Shown: positions 54,285 to 64,000 of the stretch, piece after piece
How positions within the stretch are numbered: the first letter of the stretch is position 1
Layout: every line of letters starts with the position of its first letter
Assembly: GCA_036925085.1 (NCBI GenBank)
Contig: JAUPFP010000025.1
Coordinates: 310,001 to 374,000, forward strand
Direction of reading: 5' to 3'
Source of the DNA: Brachycybe producta
Taxonomy: Eukaryota; Arthropoda; Diplopoda; Playtdesmida; Andrognathidae
DNA: 64,000 nucleotides
Notes under the pieces: generated by a model
The model's input: only the letters and a program-made list of their open reading frames with translations
What the model was told of the DNA's origin: nothing
Databases searched by the model: none
Position numbers and translations under genes: made by a program

Positions 54285-55946
54285 GTTGTTTTTTTTTGGT
54301 TTCTCAAAAAAAAACTTCTAGAAAAACTGTAAAATGAGATTTGTTGTTAAATTGTGATTTTTTCACTACTATTTATACGATTTTTGTTTTTGGTTAAATT
54401 TTTTTCATAAATAAAAGAAACAACATGATTTGTTCGAAACACACTTATTAGTTAATTAAAAATCAATTTCGAAAGGAAGTTTATTGTAAATTTCATTTCA
54501 ATAGATTCTATCAACTTTTTTTTTTCTTCTTTTTCTAAATTATATAACAAAGTTAGATTTTGTTTCAGTTTACGAAAAGAATGTTTTCATTTTAGCTGTG
54601 AAATTAATTTGTATTTCCTAAATTCTAAATAACTAAACTCAAGGTAAATTTAGTTAATTATGGGTTCAGTTGTCGATTTTTTGGAAGAAAGACGCTCCGA
54701 ATTTTATTCAATTATTTTTAAAATTAGTTTCTGGAAAATTTATTTCGGTGTTTTTTTAAATAACGGGTTCTGGTTTCAATTGTTAATTTTTGCATTTTGA
54801 AAAACATGTAATTTTTAAACAATTATTTTGAAATTACGTATTTTTTCCTAATTAGTATTGTAAACAATTATCGTGGTGGGTTTTTTTTTCAATAATGGGT
54901 TTAATTGTTGGCTTTTTTTTTTGCATTTGATACAAAAGGATATTATTTTTAAAACAAGTTTTGTTATGTTTTTCATTTAATTTCGAAATTTATTTTGCTG
55001 TTTTTAAATTATAGATTATAATCAATTTTTTTGTACAAAAATACAAATTTTATTCTATTACTTTTAATAATTTTTTTTTTTCAAAAGCAAATTAATTTCT
55101 ATTAATTAGTAAAAATTTTATTTCGGCGTTTTGGTGGGGTTTTTTTTTCGAATAATGGGTTTAATAAATTATTGTTGATTTTTTTTTTTTTGTTTTATTT
55201 CATTCAAAAGGAAATTTTTTTGTATATTTATTTTGGTGATTTCAACAAAGTTTTAATCAATTATTTTGAAAACACTTCGGGGGTTTTTTTTGACATTTTT
55301 GTAATAACTTTATTAATTTATTTTTGTGTTTTGAAATTATATTTTCAATTTTTCATTTTGATTTTTTTTTGTACTAAAACGCGAACTTTATTAAATTATT
55401 TTAAAAAATACAAACATTATTTCATTATTTTAAAATAATAGAATAAAGTTTGTATTTTTGTACAGAAAATCAAAATGAAAATTAAAAATATAATTTAATA
55501 ACAAAATAATTTACAAAATGAATACAAAAAACCCGAAGTGTTTTCAAAATAATTGATTAAAACCCATATTTCTTTTGTAATTAATTTTCGCTAAAATTGT
55601 TTTCGGTTTTACCAACGTGTTGTTTAAAAAAAAACAATAGGTTGGTAAAATTTAGTTTTTCTTTAAACAAATTTTTAGTATCATTTGTGTTATTTTATAT
55701 AAATTTCATAAAAACAACTGCTATGATAATAATTATTATGGTTTATTTTGTAATATCTATACTTTGGAACCTGTTTACGTAGCTTTTGACGACAACAACC
55801 CGTATGAAGGTCATTATTAATGTCTACATGTTTAATTTGTCCATGGTGGACTTTATTCATTATTTAGACAAGTGTTTTTATCAGGGTCTGTTTATTTCAG
55901 ACATATTTCATAATCATAACATAGAATATTATTTTTGTTGTTGCAG
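54285..55946. other. Divergent intergenic spacer, very AT-rich
   Basis: Upstream of both the His-rich gene (minus) and ACADM (plus). Diverged repeats of AATAATGGGTTTAATTGTTG occur at about 54660, 54890 and 55150. An inverted repeat at 55370-55480 pairs TTGTACTAAAACGCGAAC-type sequence with GTTTGTATTTTTGTACAG. No gene recognised. Confidence 0.45.
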
Positions 55947-58900
55947 ATTCAATTAGGACTTCAGTTAAATTTAAAGATGAAGCTTCATTTAATGCTGGTG
56001 AGAAGTTGTCAAAAATTAAACTAAATGCAGGAATTTTTGTTCTATTTAATTGTTTTTTTTTCATAGATGAAGAATGTGGTTAGAATTGCTCAGTTCGGTG
56101 CTCGAAGACTGAGCACGGATACGGATCCTAGCTCTCATTCAGCTGGATATCACTTTGGTTTGATTTAAGATTTGTTTATGTCTTGTCTAACTTGATTTTC
56201 GAACTCTTGCTTATTTTGTTTTTCAGGAGAAAAAAAATAAAGAGAGCCTTGAAATTGTTTTTAGAAACTAGAAGGGTAGTTCAATTATTTAAGGGTATTT
56301 TCATGTAATGTATGTTTGATATATTTTAAAATAAGCTTTTCATGGCAGTTTAAAAATAACCCAACCACATAAAAGTTTTATTTTGAAAGATATCAACATG
56401 AAATTATCCGTAAGTGATTGAGCTAAGCTACCCTTCTTTTCAGTTTCTAAAACACTTTCAAGAGTTTCTCTTCGTTTTCCACCTGATCAGAGAGTCGAGA
56501 TGCGTTTACACTTTATTAAACCACCTTAATGAAATATAATTATGATTTACTTTAAGAATTATCCAGCGAACAGAAACAACTACAAGATTTAGTTAGAAAG
56601 TTTACACGAGAAGAAATAATACCGAAAGCTGCACATTACGACAAAACTGGAGAGGCAATTAAATGAAATTACAATAGAAAATCATTCATCGAGACTTCCT
56701 AATTTGTAATTATTTATATATTTGTAACTATAGTTTCCTTGGGATATCGTTAAAAAAGCATTCGAACTTGGATTTTTAAATGTACGAGTTCCTACGGAAT
56801 ATGGTAAGTTGTCCAGTAATGAGTGATTTTTATTTCGAATCGCATCATATTTCGCAAACTTATTTTTTGTTTTGTTTCAGGTGGAGCTGGACTCAATTGT
56901 TTCGATGCTTGTATGTTATCCGAAGAATTATCTTTCGGTTGTGCCGGCATATCTTCGGCCATTACGTCAGCTGGACTCGGAGTCTGAGTCATTTTTCGTT
57001 ATTTTTATAAAGATAATATGAGATCTCTAAATGCTAAAAAATGGATATCTTTTGTTTTCTTTCGTAGCAAACGCCGGTCATTCAGTTTGGAAACGAGGAG
57101 CAGAAGAAGAAATATTTATCTCCGATGGCCGAAGAAGTGATGCATGCTGTCAGTTTTATGAACAGATGATTTTCAAACTCTTGATTATTTTTACTGTTTT
57201 TTTTCAGAAGAGAAAAATTAAGAGAAATTGAAAGTGTTTTAGAAACTAGAAGTGTAGCTTAATCACTGCATAGTATTTTCATGTTGATATCTTTCAAGAT
57301 TTGATTTTGAAGATGAGCCAACTTTAAACAGACGATATTTTTTTAAATTTAAGTTTATTTTGAAAGATATCAACATGAAATTGTCCTTAAGCGAGTGAGG
57401 TATATCCTTCTACCTTCTAAAACACTTTCTAGTTTCTATTAATTTTGTTCCCTGAAAGACAGAATAATCTTAGTCATTGGGTGGGGGGGGGGCGATTACA
57501 CTTAATGAGTCACTTTTAAATCATTTCAGGCTTATTGTGTTACGGAACCGACTTGCGGCTCGGATGTTAACGCAGTTAAAACGAGAGCTGAAAAGAAAGG
57601 CGATCATTATGTTCTCAACGGACAGAAAATGTGGATTACGGGTGGTGGCGTTGCAAGGTGGTATTTCGTTCTTGCGCGTACGGATCCGGATCCCAAGGCT
57701 CCTGCAAATAGAGCTTTTACTGGATTTATAGTTGATGCGGATGCTCCTGGGGTGACTAAAGGCCGAAAGGAGATAAATATGGGACAGAGGGCTTCGGATG
57801 TTAGAGGTGTTACGTTCGAGGACGTTCTGGTTCCCAAGGAGGTCTTTTAAGATCTTTAAATTTTACTTTTACATTAAGATCGGGTTTATTAACAGCTGGT
57901 TTTCGAACTCTTTATTATACATTTTCGGAATGACATTAAAGAGAAATTGAAAGTGTGTTAGAAACTAGAATGGACAGCTAAATGACTTAATTTATTTCAT
58001 AATCTTAATTCATTTTCTGGTTGATATCTTTCAAAATAAACGTTTTTATAGATAAACTTTAAAAAATGTTGTCGTTTTCAAAGTGAAATAAAAAGCTTAT
58101 TTTGAAAGATATATCAACGTGACAATACCCTTAAATGATTTACCCTTCTAGTTTCTAAAACATTTTCAATTTTCTCTTAATTTCGTTTCTGAAAGACAGA
58201 ATAATTTTTTGACGAAGTATATTTCGGCGTTTCAAAAACAAGAACAAGAAACCCAAAGTGGTTTAGAAACTAGAAGAGTAATTGAATCACTTAATGTCAT
58301 TTTCGTCTTCAATATTTTTCAAAATAAATTTTTATAGAAAAACATTAAAAAATGTTGACAGCTTAAAAGTTTGATCATTTTCAAAGTGACATAAAAAGCT
58401 TATTTAAAATTATATCAACATGAAATGCCATTAAATGATTGAGTAACTCTTCTAGTTACTAAAACACTTTCAAATTATTCTTATAGTTTGTTTCTGAAAG
58501 ACAGAATAACCAGAGTTCGAGAAGCGTTTACACTTATGAATTACTGACATATTGAAACAAATTATCATATTTTTTGTTTCTAGAATGTCTTGGCATCTGA
58601 AGGAGCTGGGTTCAAAATTGCGATGAGCGCTTTTGACGCCACTAGACCGCCCGTACGTATGGCGCGTTCGAATTGCGTACGACTTAAACGTAAAAGGAAT
58701 TTAATAATTTGGATTTAAACTTAACAGGTGGCTGCTACCGCCACTGGCGTAGCGCAGAGAGCTTTGTACGAAGCAACAAAATATGCTCAGGAACGTAAAA
58801 CATTTGGGCGTCCAATAATTGAAGTATTTTGATTATTTTATAAATTTAGAAAAATAAAAACTTGAAAATGATAAACTTTTTCTTGGTTTTGTAAGCATCA

Positions 58901-59280
58901 AGGCGTAGCGTTTATTTTAGCTGACATGGCGATTGGTGTGGAGTTGGCACGATTGTCGTATCAAAAGGCAGCGTGGCAGAACGTACAGAATCAACGTAAT
59001 TCCTACACGGCTTCGATCGCAAAGGCTTTTGCTTCGGAAGTGGCCAATAAGTGTGCCTCCGATGCCGTTCAGATCTTTGGAGGCAACGGGTTTAATACGG
59101 AATATCCCGTTGAGAAACTGATGAGAGATGCAAAGATTTTGATGGTTTGCTCCAAGAGTTGAAACTTCTATGACTCATTGATTGGTTTTGTTTTTTTTCT
59201 CGTAGATTTACGAAGGCACGTCACAAATTCAAAGGATCATCATTTCGAGAGAACTTGTGAAGAAGGATGGATCCGTTTGA
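55947..59280 (+). CDS. ACADM: Medium-chain acyl-CoA dehydrogenase, mitochondrial
   Basis: Exons: 55947-55997 (ATG at 55977), 56067-56157, 56557-56654, 56734-56803, 56881-56981, 57068-57148, 57530-57841, 58584-58652, 58728-58823, 58896-59144, 59206-59280. Starting at 55977 gives 420 residues (human 421); an in-frame ATG at 56067 gives 413. The enzyme oxidises medium-chain acyl-CoA to 2-enoyl-CoA with FAD, passing electrons to ETF in the mitochondrial matrix. Seen: a basic, Ser-rich targeting peptide ([14 protein letters not shown]), [21 protein letters not shown] signature blocks ([39 protein letters not shown]) and the catalytic Glu in [17 protein letters not shown] replaces the usual TEPGAGSD. 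The intron after 56654 has a GC donor (no GT is available) and several other donors are weak (GTCTGA, GTCTTT, GTTTGC). An acceptor precedes 55947, so a leader exon or spliced leader is likely. Confidence 0.93.
56185..56527. repeat. Family A copy in ACADM intron
   Basis: It ends ACTTTATTAAACCACCTTAA 30 bases before the next exon. Both arms are complete. Confidence 0.7.
57165..57500. repeat. Family A copy in ACADM intron
   Basis: It starts ATTTTCAAACTCTTGATTAT. The right outer end is replaced by a G-run (57481-57492). Confidence 0.65.
57893..58540. repeat. Two head-to-tail family A copies in ACADM intron
   Basis: 57893-58212 and 58213-58540. The second ends CGAGAAGCGTTTACACTTAT. Together they make up most of the 742-bp intron. 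Confidence 0.7.
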
Positions 59281-59284
59281 TCCG

Positions 59285-60175
59285 GTTTCCAATTGTAAAA
59301 ACGCCGCCCCCACTCGAACTCTGGTTATTCTATTTTTAAGAGCTTATTACCAGAAACTTAAGTGTTTTAGAAACTAGAAGGATAGCTCAATCACTTAAGG
59401 GTATTTTCACATTGATATCTTTCAAAATGAGCTTTTTATGTCATGATTCAACTTTAAGCAAATTATAAAATTTAATATTTGTCTAAAAATGTTCATTTTG
59501 AAAGATGAAAATAGACTATTAAGCGATTCAACTACCGTTCTAGTTTCTAACGCACTTTCAATTTCTCGTTAGTGTTGATCTTCTAAAACTGCAGAATGAC
59601 TAGATTTCTAAAGTAAGCCGTTAATAAAACGGCTTAAATTAAGGTGGTTTTCAAGTGTAAATGCCTCTCGAACTCAGATTAATTCCGTCTTTCAAAAATG
59701 TAAAAGGAAGAGAAACTTTGTAAGTGTTTTAGAAACTAGAAGGCTGCTCATGCAATCTCCTTAAGAGAATTTCCATTTTAGTTATCTATATTTCAAATTT
59801 TTACTTTTTATGTCAGTTTGAAATTATTCTGGGCAGACTATATATTTTTGTTTAATTTTTCTCTATAAAAAGTTTATTTTGAAAGCTATCAACATGCTAA
59901 TAACTCCTTATAAGATTGAGCTACTCCTAGTAGCACAACGTTGGCAATTGGCGACAGTCTTTTGGTCCAGCACTTGGCCCCTTTAATGTTGGCCTAAAAA
60001 CCATATCAATCATGTATGAAAAAACGATCGTTGGGCCGTCGAGTACAGCCAATAGTGGGACCAACGGCCAACAAACAAAGTTTGCCAGATTTCTAGTTTA
60101 TCTTAATTTTTCTGTTCTGAAAGAAAGAATAATCAGAGTTCCAAAATCAGCTGTTCATTAATATCGTCTTAAAGA
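59285..60175. repeat. Family A copies between ACADM and the SLC1 gene
   Basis: One copy spans 59285-59640 and starts five bases after the ACADM stop, so the ACADM 3' end probably lies within it. The second (59640-60175) carries an insert at 59930-60085 with inverted ACGTTGGCAATTGGC and GGGACCAACGGCC-type sequence. Confidence 0.65.
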
Positions 60176-60524
60176 GGTTTTAGTTATTTCTTTGGTGGTT
60201 TTTTTTACTGTTGACTATTTTTGGTAAGACGATTAAACAGACAAATTATACATTTGCTTAATTGGCGTTGTTGTCTTTCAGTAATAATTTTTGTTTTTTT
60301 ATGTAAATGATGACTAGATCTTCTGTCCTTGATGATATTTACGATGAAGCTTTAATTACTTTATTTCTATCCAACTTTTAAAACACTTTTACTTATTTTT
60401 GTATTGTCTGGAAAATCGAAATCCTGAATCCGTAATATCATTTGATAAACTCTTAGCTTAAGATTATTTTCTCAGTTTAATAAGGTTTTTATTTACCTGA
60501 GAAACGCATAAGTTTCGGGAGAAC

Positions 60525-63500
60525 ATGTCTAAATTGAGTTGGTTTTCGGAAAGACACGGTGGCCTCTGTTTGTTTTTTCGTTGCAATCTTTTAGCTATTC
60601 TTACCGTGATCTTCGTTGCGATAGGTATCGGAATAGGTTTCGCTCTACGAACCAGAGCGGAACCCTGGACTCAAAGAGAAATTATGTACATTTCATTTCC
60701 TGGTTATATTTATCTTCGAGTTCTCACTTGTTTTATTTTGCCGTTAATAACTATGAGTATCATTAGTTCAGTTGGTAGTCTCGATCCACATCTTTCGGGA
60801 AAGATTGCGGTTCGAGCTTTAGTGTATTTTACGACCACTCTCATTTGTGCCATCTTACTCGGTATATTTCTCGTCACAACTATTCGACCCGGTAGACCTG
60901 CGCAAGTGCCACGCGATCCTCGATTTGAAGGAGATGATGTTAATGGGACACCTGTGGACACGATATTAGACCTCATAAGGTGGTTTCGTACTTTTCGTAC
61001 CTTCGTGTTATAAATGTTTTGCTTCTCGTTTTTAAATTTTTAGGAATTTATTCACGGATAATTTAGTGACATCTGGTTTCGAACAGGTATCCAAAGAAGA
61101 TGTTTTTTTGATTTTTGAGGGTTATTTATAATTATATTCTTATTCTAGTATGAGACGGTTTTAATTCCACCAACGTCTGTCACAAACAGCAACAATTCTA
61201 CTGCAAATGGTACATAAATATAATTATTATTGCATAAAAGTGTTTTATATGTAATTGATTTCTTGTTTTTTTTTTGTGTAAATAAATAGAAACAAATTCC
61301 GTTTACAGTTATAAAATCAGTAGCACTTATCTGTATGGAGACAACGTTATCGGATTGGTTTTCTTTTGTGTTATTGTCGGTATTTCCATTAGACGTTTGC
61401 AGAATAAAGGACGTCCAGTCTTAAAATTCTGCGTGTCCTTGTACGCAATTACGGTGGAAATATTCAACTTTGCTATTTGGTATGCAAAAGGACTTTTAAA
61501 ACATTATTTCAAGAGGTTAAATAAGACTCATACTGACCTCTCAAGTTAAGGGAAATTCAGGGAATTGAAATTGAGTGAGAGAATATTGTCATTTTTTGTC
61601 AAAACTTAAAGGGAAGTTAGGAAATTTCGTATTTTTTTTTCTAAATCTTTAAAACTTGAAATGCAACTGGCAGAAATGACATTAATTGAATAAAATTGTT
61701 TAAAACGTCCGGAAAATGAAATTAAAGTAAATGAAAAGTGTCCATTTTGTAAAAAAAAAAACCTGGAAAGTATGGAATTTCTTTCTGCAAAGGTTAAAAA
61801 TATTTTAAAACTGGTAATACAGTTGGCAAAACCGTCATTAATTTCATAAATCCCTGATGATGATGAAAGATGCGACATACGAGTCGGATTTGGTGAAATG
61901 TGTTTTACGAAAAATCAGGCTCGTATGTCGCGTTTTGTTTAAATAGAAACCATTTAATATTATACGAATAATTTTTCCAGGGTGTCACCCGTTTGCATCA
62001 TGTTTCTTATCTGTGGAGAAGTTCTTCAGATTGACAATTTTAATGAGACAATTGGAAGGATTTGGCTTTACGTTGCTACCGTTATTCTAGGACTCTCCAT
62101 TCATGGATTTTTAGTTGTTCCTTTGGTCTACTTTGCAGTGACCAGGACCAATCCGTATTGGTTTTTATGGAATCAAGCCGAAGCTTTGGCGACTGCTTTC
62201 GCTACAAACTCTGGGTTCCACTTTAAGACACCTATGATTATATATCAGAATGTGTTTAATTTCATTTGTTTTGTTCATTTCTCGTAGTACCGTTACGATG
62301 CCGGTGTCCATCCGTTGTCTCGAGGATCGAAATGCGGTTCATCCTAAGATTGCTCGGTTCGTTATTCCCGTTGGAATCGTGAACACCGAGGGTTGTGCTC
62401 TCTACGAAGCAGTTTCGATCATTTTCATCGCTCAATTGAACGGCGTCGAGATGAATGCAGCCGAAATATTCGTTCTAAGGTGGAGTTTATCAAGTGAAGT
62501 TAATTTTTTTTTTAAATAAAATGTATGTTTGTCGTTAGTTTGACGTCGATTGCGGCTAGTATGGGAGGTGCTTGCGTTCCGGATGCAGGTTTGGTTGTGA
62601 TGATAACGATTTTGAATTCTGTCGGATTGCCAGTGGAAGATATGTCGCTGATTGTCATCGTTGATTTTTTACTGTAAGCATTTCTACGATCTCTATTAAT
62701 AATTTTCATTTTTTTTAAAAAAATTCGGTTTGTTCGATCACTCGATCATCAATAAGACCAAAAGGTTGCATAATTACAGTTCAAACCCCTATTTAAAACA
62801 CACTAATTGCATATTTTTTTTTGGAAATTTACAAGAAATTCACACAAAACTCAGTAATTAATTTATTTAAAAAGCACATATTTTGGCCAGAAAACAAAAT
62901 TTCATGAATGGTTTTTTAAAACCAAATTGTTGTTATTTTACATTTTTTATTTTCGCTTTTGCATCAGAGCCATAATTAGTTCATTTTGCGTCCGAGGCAA
63001 AAATAAATCTGGCGATCTACACAGGCGACTTTTGAAAGGCTTTACGACAACAAATCTTGGCACACAGTTAAAAGTTGCCTGTGTGCATGCCAAGGTTGCT
63101 GTCCTTCCCTAGAAAATACATTGCGATGACAGCCAACCTGAACCAAAGCAAACTTAGACTTCTTTTTGTCGCCGAAAAGGCTCTCAAAAGTCGAATGTGT
63201 GCTAAAAACCCTCAGTATTTATGATTCTACTTATTTTGTGCAACTATTTCTACGCTCCTGAGCTTTGCGTTTTAGGTAATAAATTAATAATAAAAGCGGC
63301 GCACCCTTAGTTAGTATTATCATTCTACTTATTTTGCGCCTCTTATTTCTGCGCTTTGAGCCTTCCATCCGAGGCCTCACTAGTCTTGCCCTATTTATGG
63401 CTCTGATTTACTTCTAACTGATTTATTTCTAAAAACAATTTATACATTTTTAAATTTGACTTGCAAGCAAATCTTGGTCACTCAATAATGATTGAACCAT

Positions 63501-63740
63501 TAATGATATTTTGTTTGTTTCAGTAATCGATTACGAGTAATGATTAATGTATTGAGCGATAGCGCTGGTGCCGGAATCGTGAATTATTTGAGTAAACCAG
63601 ATTTGCAAAGACTTGACTCGCTCTCAATTGTGGAGTCGGCAAAAGTTTCATCGTCTACCGTCATAACGAGTTCATATCATAAGAAGAAGTTGAGTAGCAT
63701 CGAGAGTGTCGACAGTGGTGTTGACCTCCACATTGTGTGA
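60525..63740 (+). CDS. SLC1 family transporter, EAAT-like, with altered substrate site
   Basis: Eight exons: 60525-60979, 61044-61086, 61149-61209, 61290-61479, 61981-62214, 62288-62479, 62539-62673, 63524-63740; 508 residues, all phases fitting. SLC1 proteins are trimeric elevator carriers that move glutamate, aspartate or neutral amino acids with sodium across the plasma membrane. Seen: TM1-TM3 ([30 protein letters not shown]), a TM3-TM4 loop with N-glycosylation sites (NNST), TM4-TM6, HP1 (ATNSGTVTMP, residues 324-333), TM7 ([10 protein letters not shown], 360 on), HP2 ([13 protein letters not shown]) and TM8 ([20 protein letters not shown]). Compared with EAATs, the HP1 serines, NMDGT, IPQAG and the TM8 Asp (now Asn438) are changed. 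Arg441, Asn445 and Asp449 remain. The tail ends in HIV, a possible PDZ ligand. Fold is certain; glutamate as substrate is doubtful. Confidence 0.88.
62700..63523. repeat. Last SLC1 intron with family K-like inverted repeat
   Basis: At about 63010-63205, CACAGGCGACTTTTGAAAGG and CTTGGCACACAG are mirrored by GGCTCTCAAAAGTCGAATGT and GTGTGCATGCCAAGG, relating it to the element at 21345. The rest of the intron, including CTTATTTTGTGC-type repeats at 63230-63370, shows no gene. Confidence 0.5.
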
Positions 63741-63809
63741 TTATTATTGAATGTAATCACATTTTGGTGTCATAAAACTTTTAAGACATTTCGCAAGCAA
63801 TTTTTGCAA

Positions 63810-64000
63810 AATATGAATGAAATGAAACAAAACAATGGAACTTTGGCTATTCTGTGATTTAGAAGCAGCAACTTGAAGGTGTTTTTAGAAACTAGAAGAG
63901 TAAATGGATCACTTTTAAAATGTTTTATGTACAAGTGGTTTTAAAATTTTGTTTTTTTTTGCGTTTTAAAAGAGCAAAACTTAAGAAGGAATGGAGTGTT
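63810..64000. repeat. Family A copy cut by right window edge
   Basis: AGGTGTTTTTAGAAACTAGA then AAGAGTAAATGGATCACTTT marks the left arm; AGAGCAAAACTTAAG near the edge is the right outer arm in abbreviated form. Confidence 0.55.

Overview
The window is AT-rich nuclear DNA of an invertebrate animal. The genes are metazoan, are split by many introns (mostly 50-350 bp, two of 7.5 and 16.6 kb) with GT-AG and some GC-AG boundaries, and sit among many palindromic transposon remnants. I cannot place the lineage more finely. All exon models were built by hand from splice signals, reading phase and family knowledge. Every junction listed keeps the reading frame.

Layout. 1-5912 (+): the 3' two thirds of a divergent voltage-gated sodium channel alpha-subunit-like gene that runs off the left edge. 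7346-10472 (+): a DNase II family acid nuclease, 393 residues, both catalytic HxK motifs present. 11592-38152 (+): an NPDC1-like neuronal type I membrane protein in seven exons, with introns packed with mobile elements and a possible internal alternative first exon at 24861. 38153-46765: intergenic repeats. 46766-51566 (+): ARMC5, armadillo repeats plus BTB domain, 929 residues. 52597-54284 (-): a small two-exon gene for a secreted His/Gly/Glu-rich protein. 55947-59280 (+): mitochondrial medium-chain acyl-CoA dehydrogenase (ACADM). 60525-63740 (+): an SLC1 (EAAT-like) transporter of 508 residues. The genes are unrelated housekeeping and neuronal genes, and I see no operon or shared pathway.

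Most unusual: (1) the sodium-channel-like protein has D/G/H/D instead of the D/E/K/A filter, SLM in place of the IFM inactivation motif, and no IQ tail, yet the frame is intact over 17 exons; (2) the SLC1 transporter keeps the carboxylate-binding Arg but has changed the HP1 serines, the TM7 NMDGT motif and the TM8 Asp that holds the substrate amino group; (3) one palindromic element family (here family A) fills introns and spacers, and a 19-bp piece of it has expanded independently into two minisatellites.

Limits: exon borders are inferred without transcripts, repeat borders are approximate, and family names come from sequence memory, not from a search.
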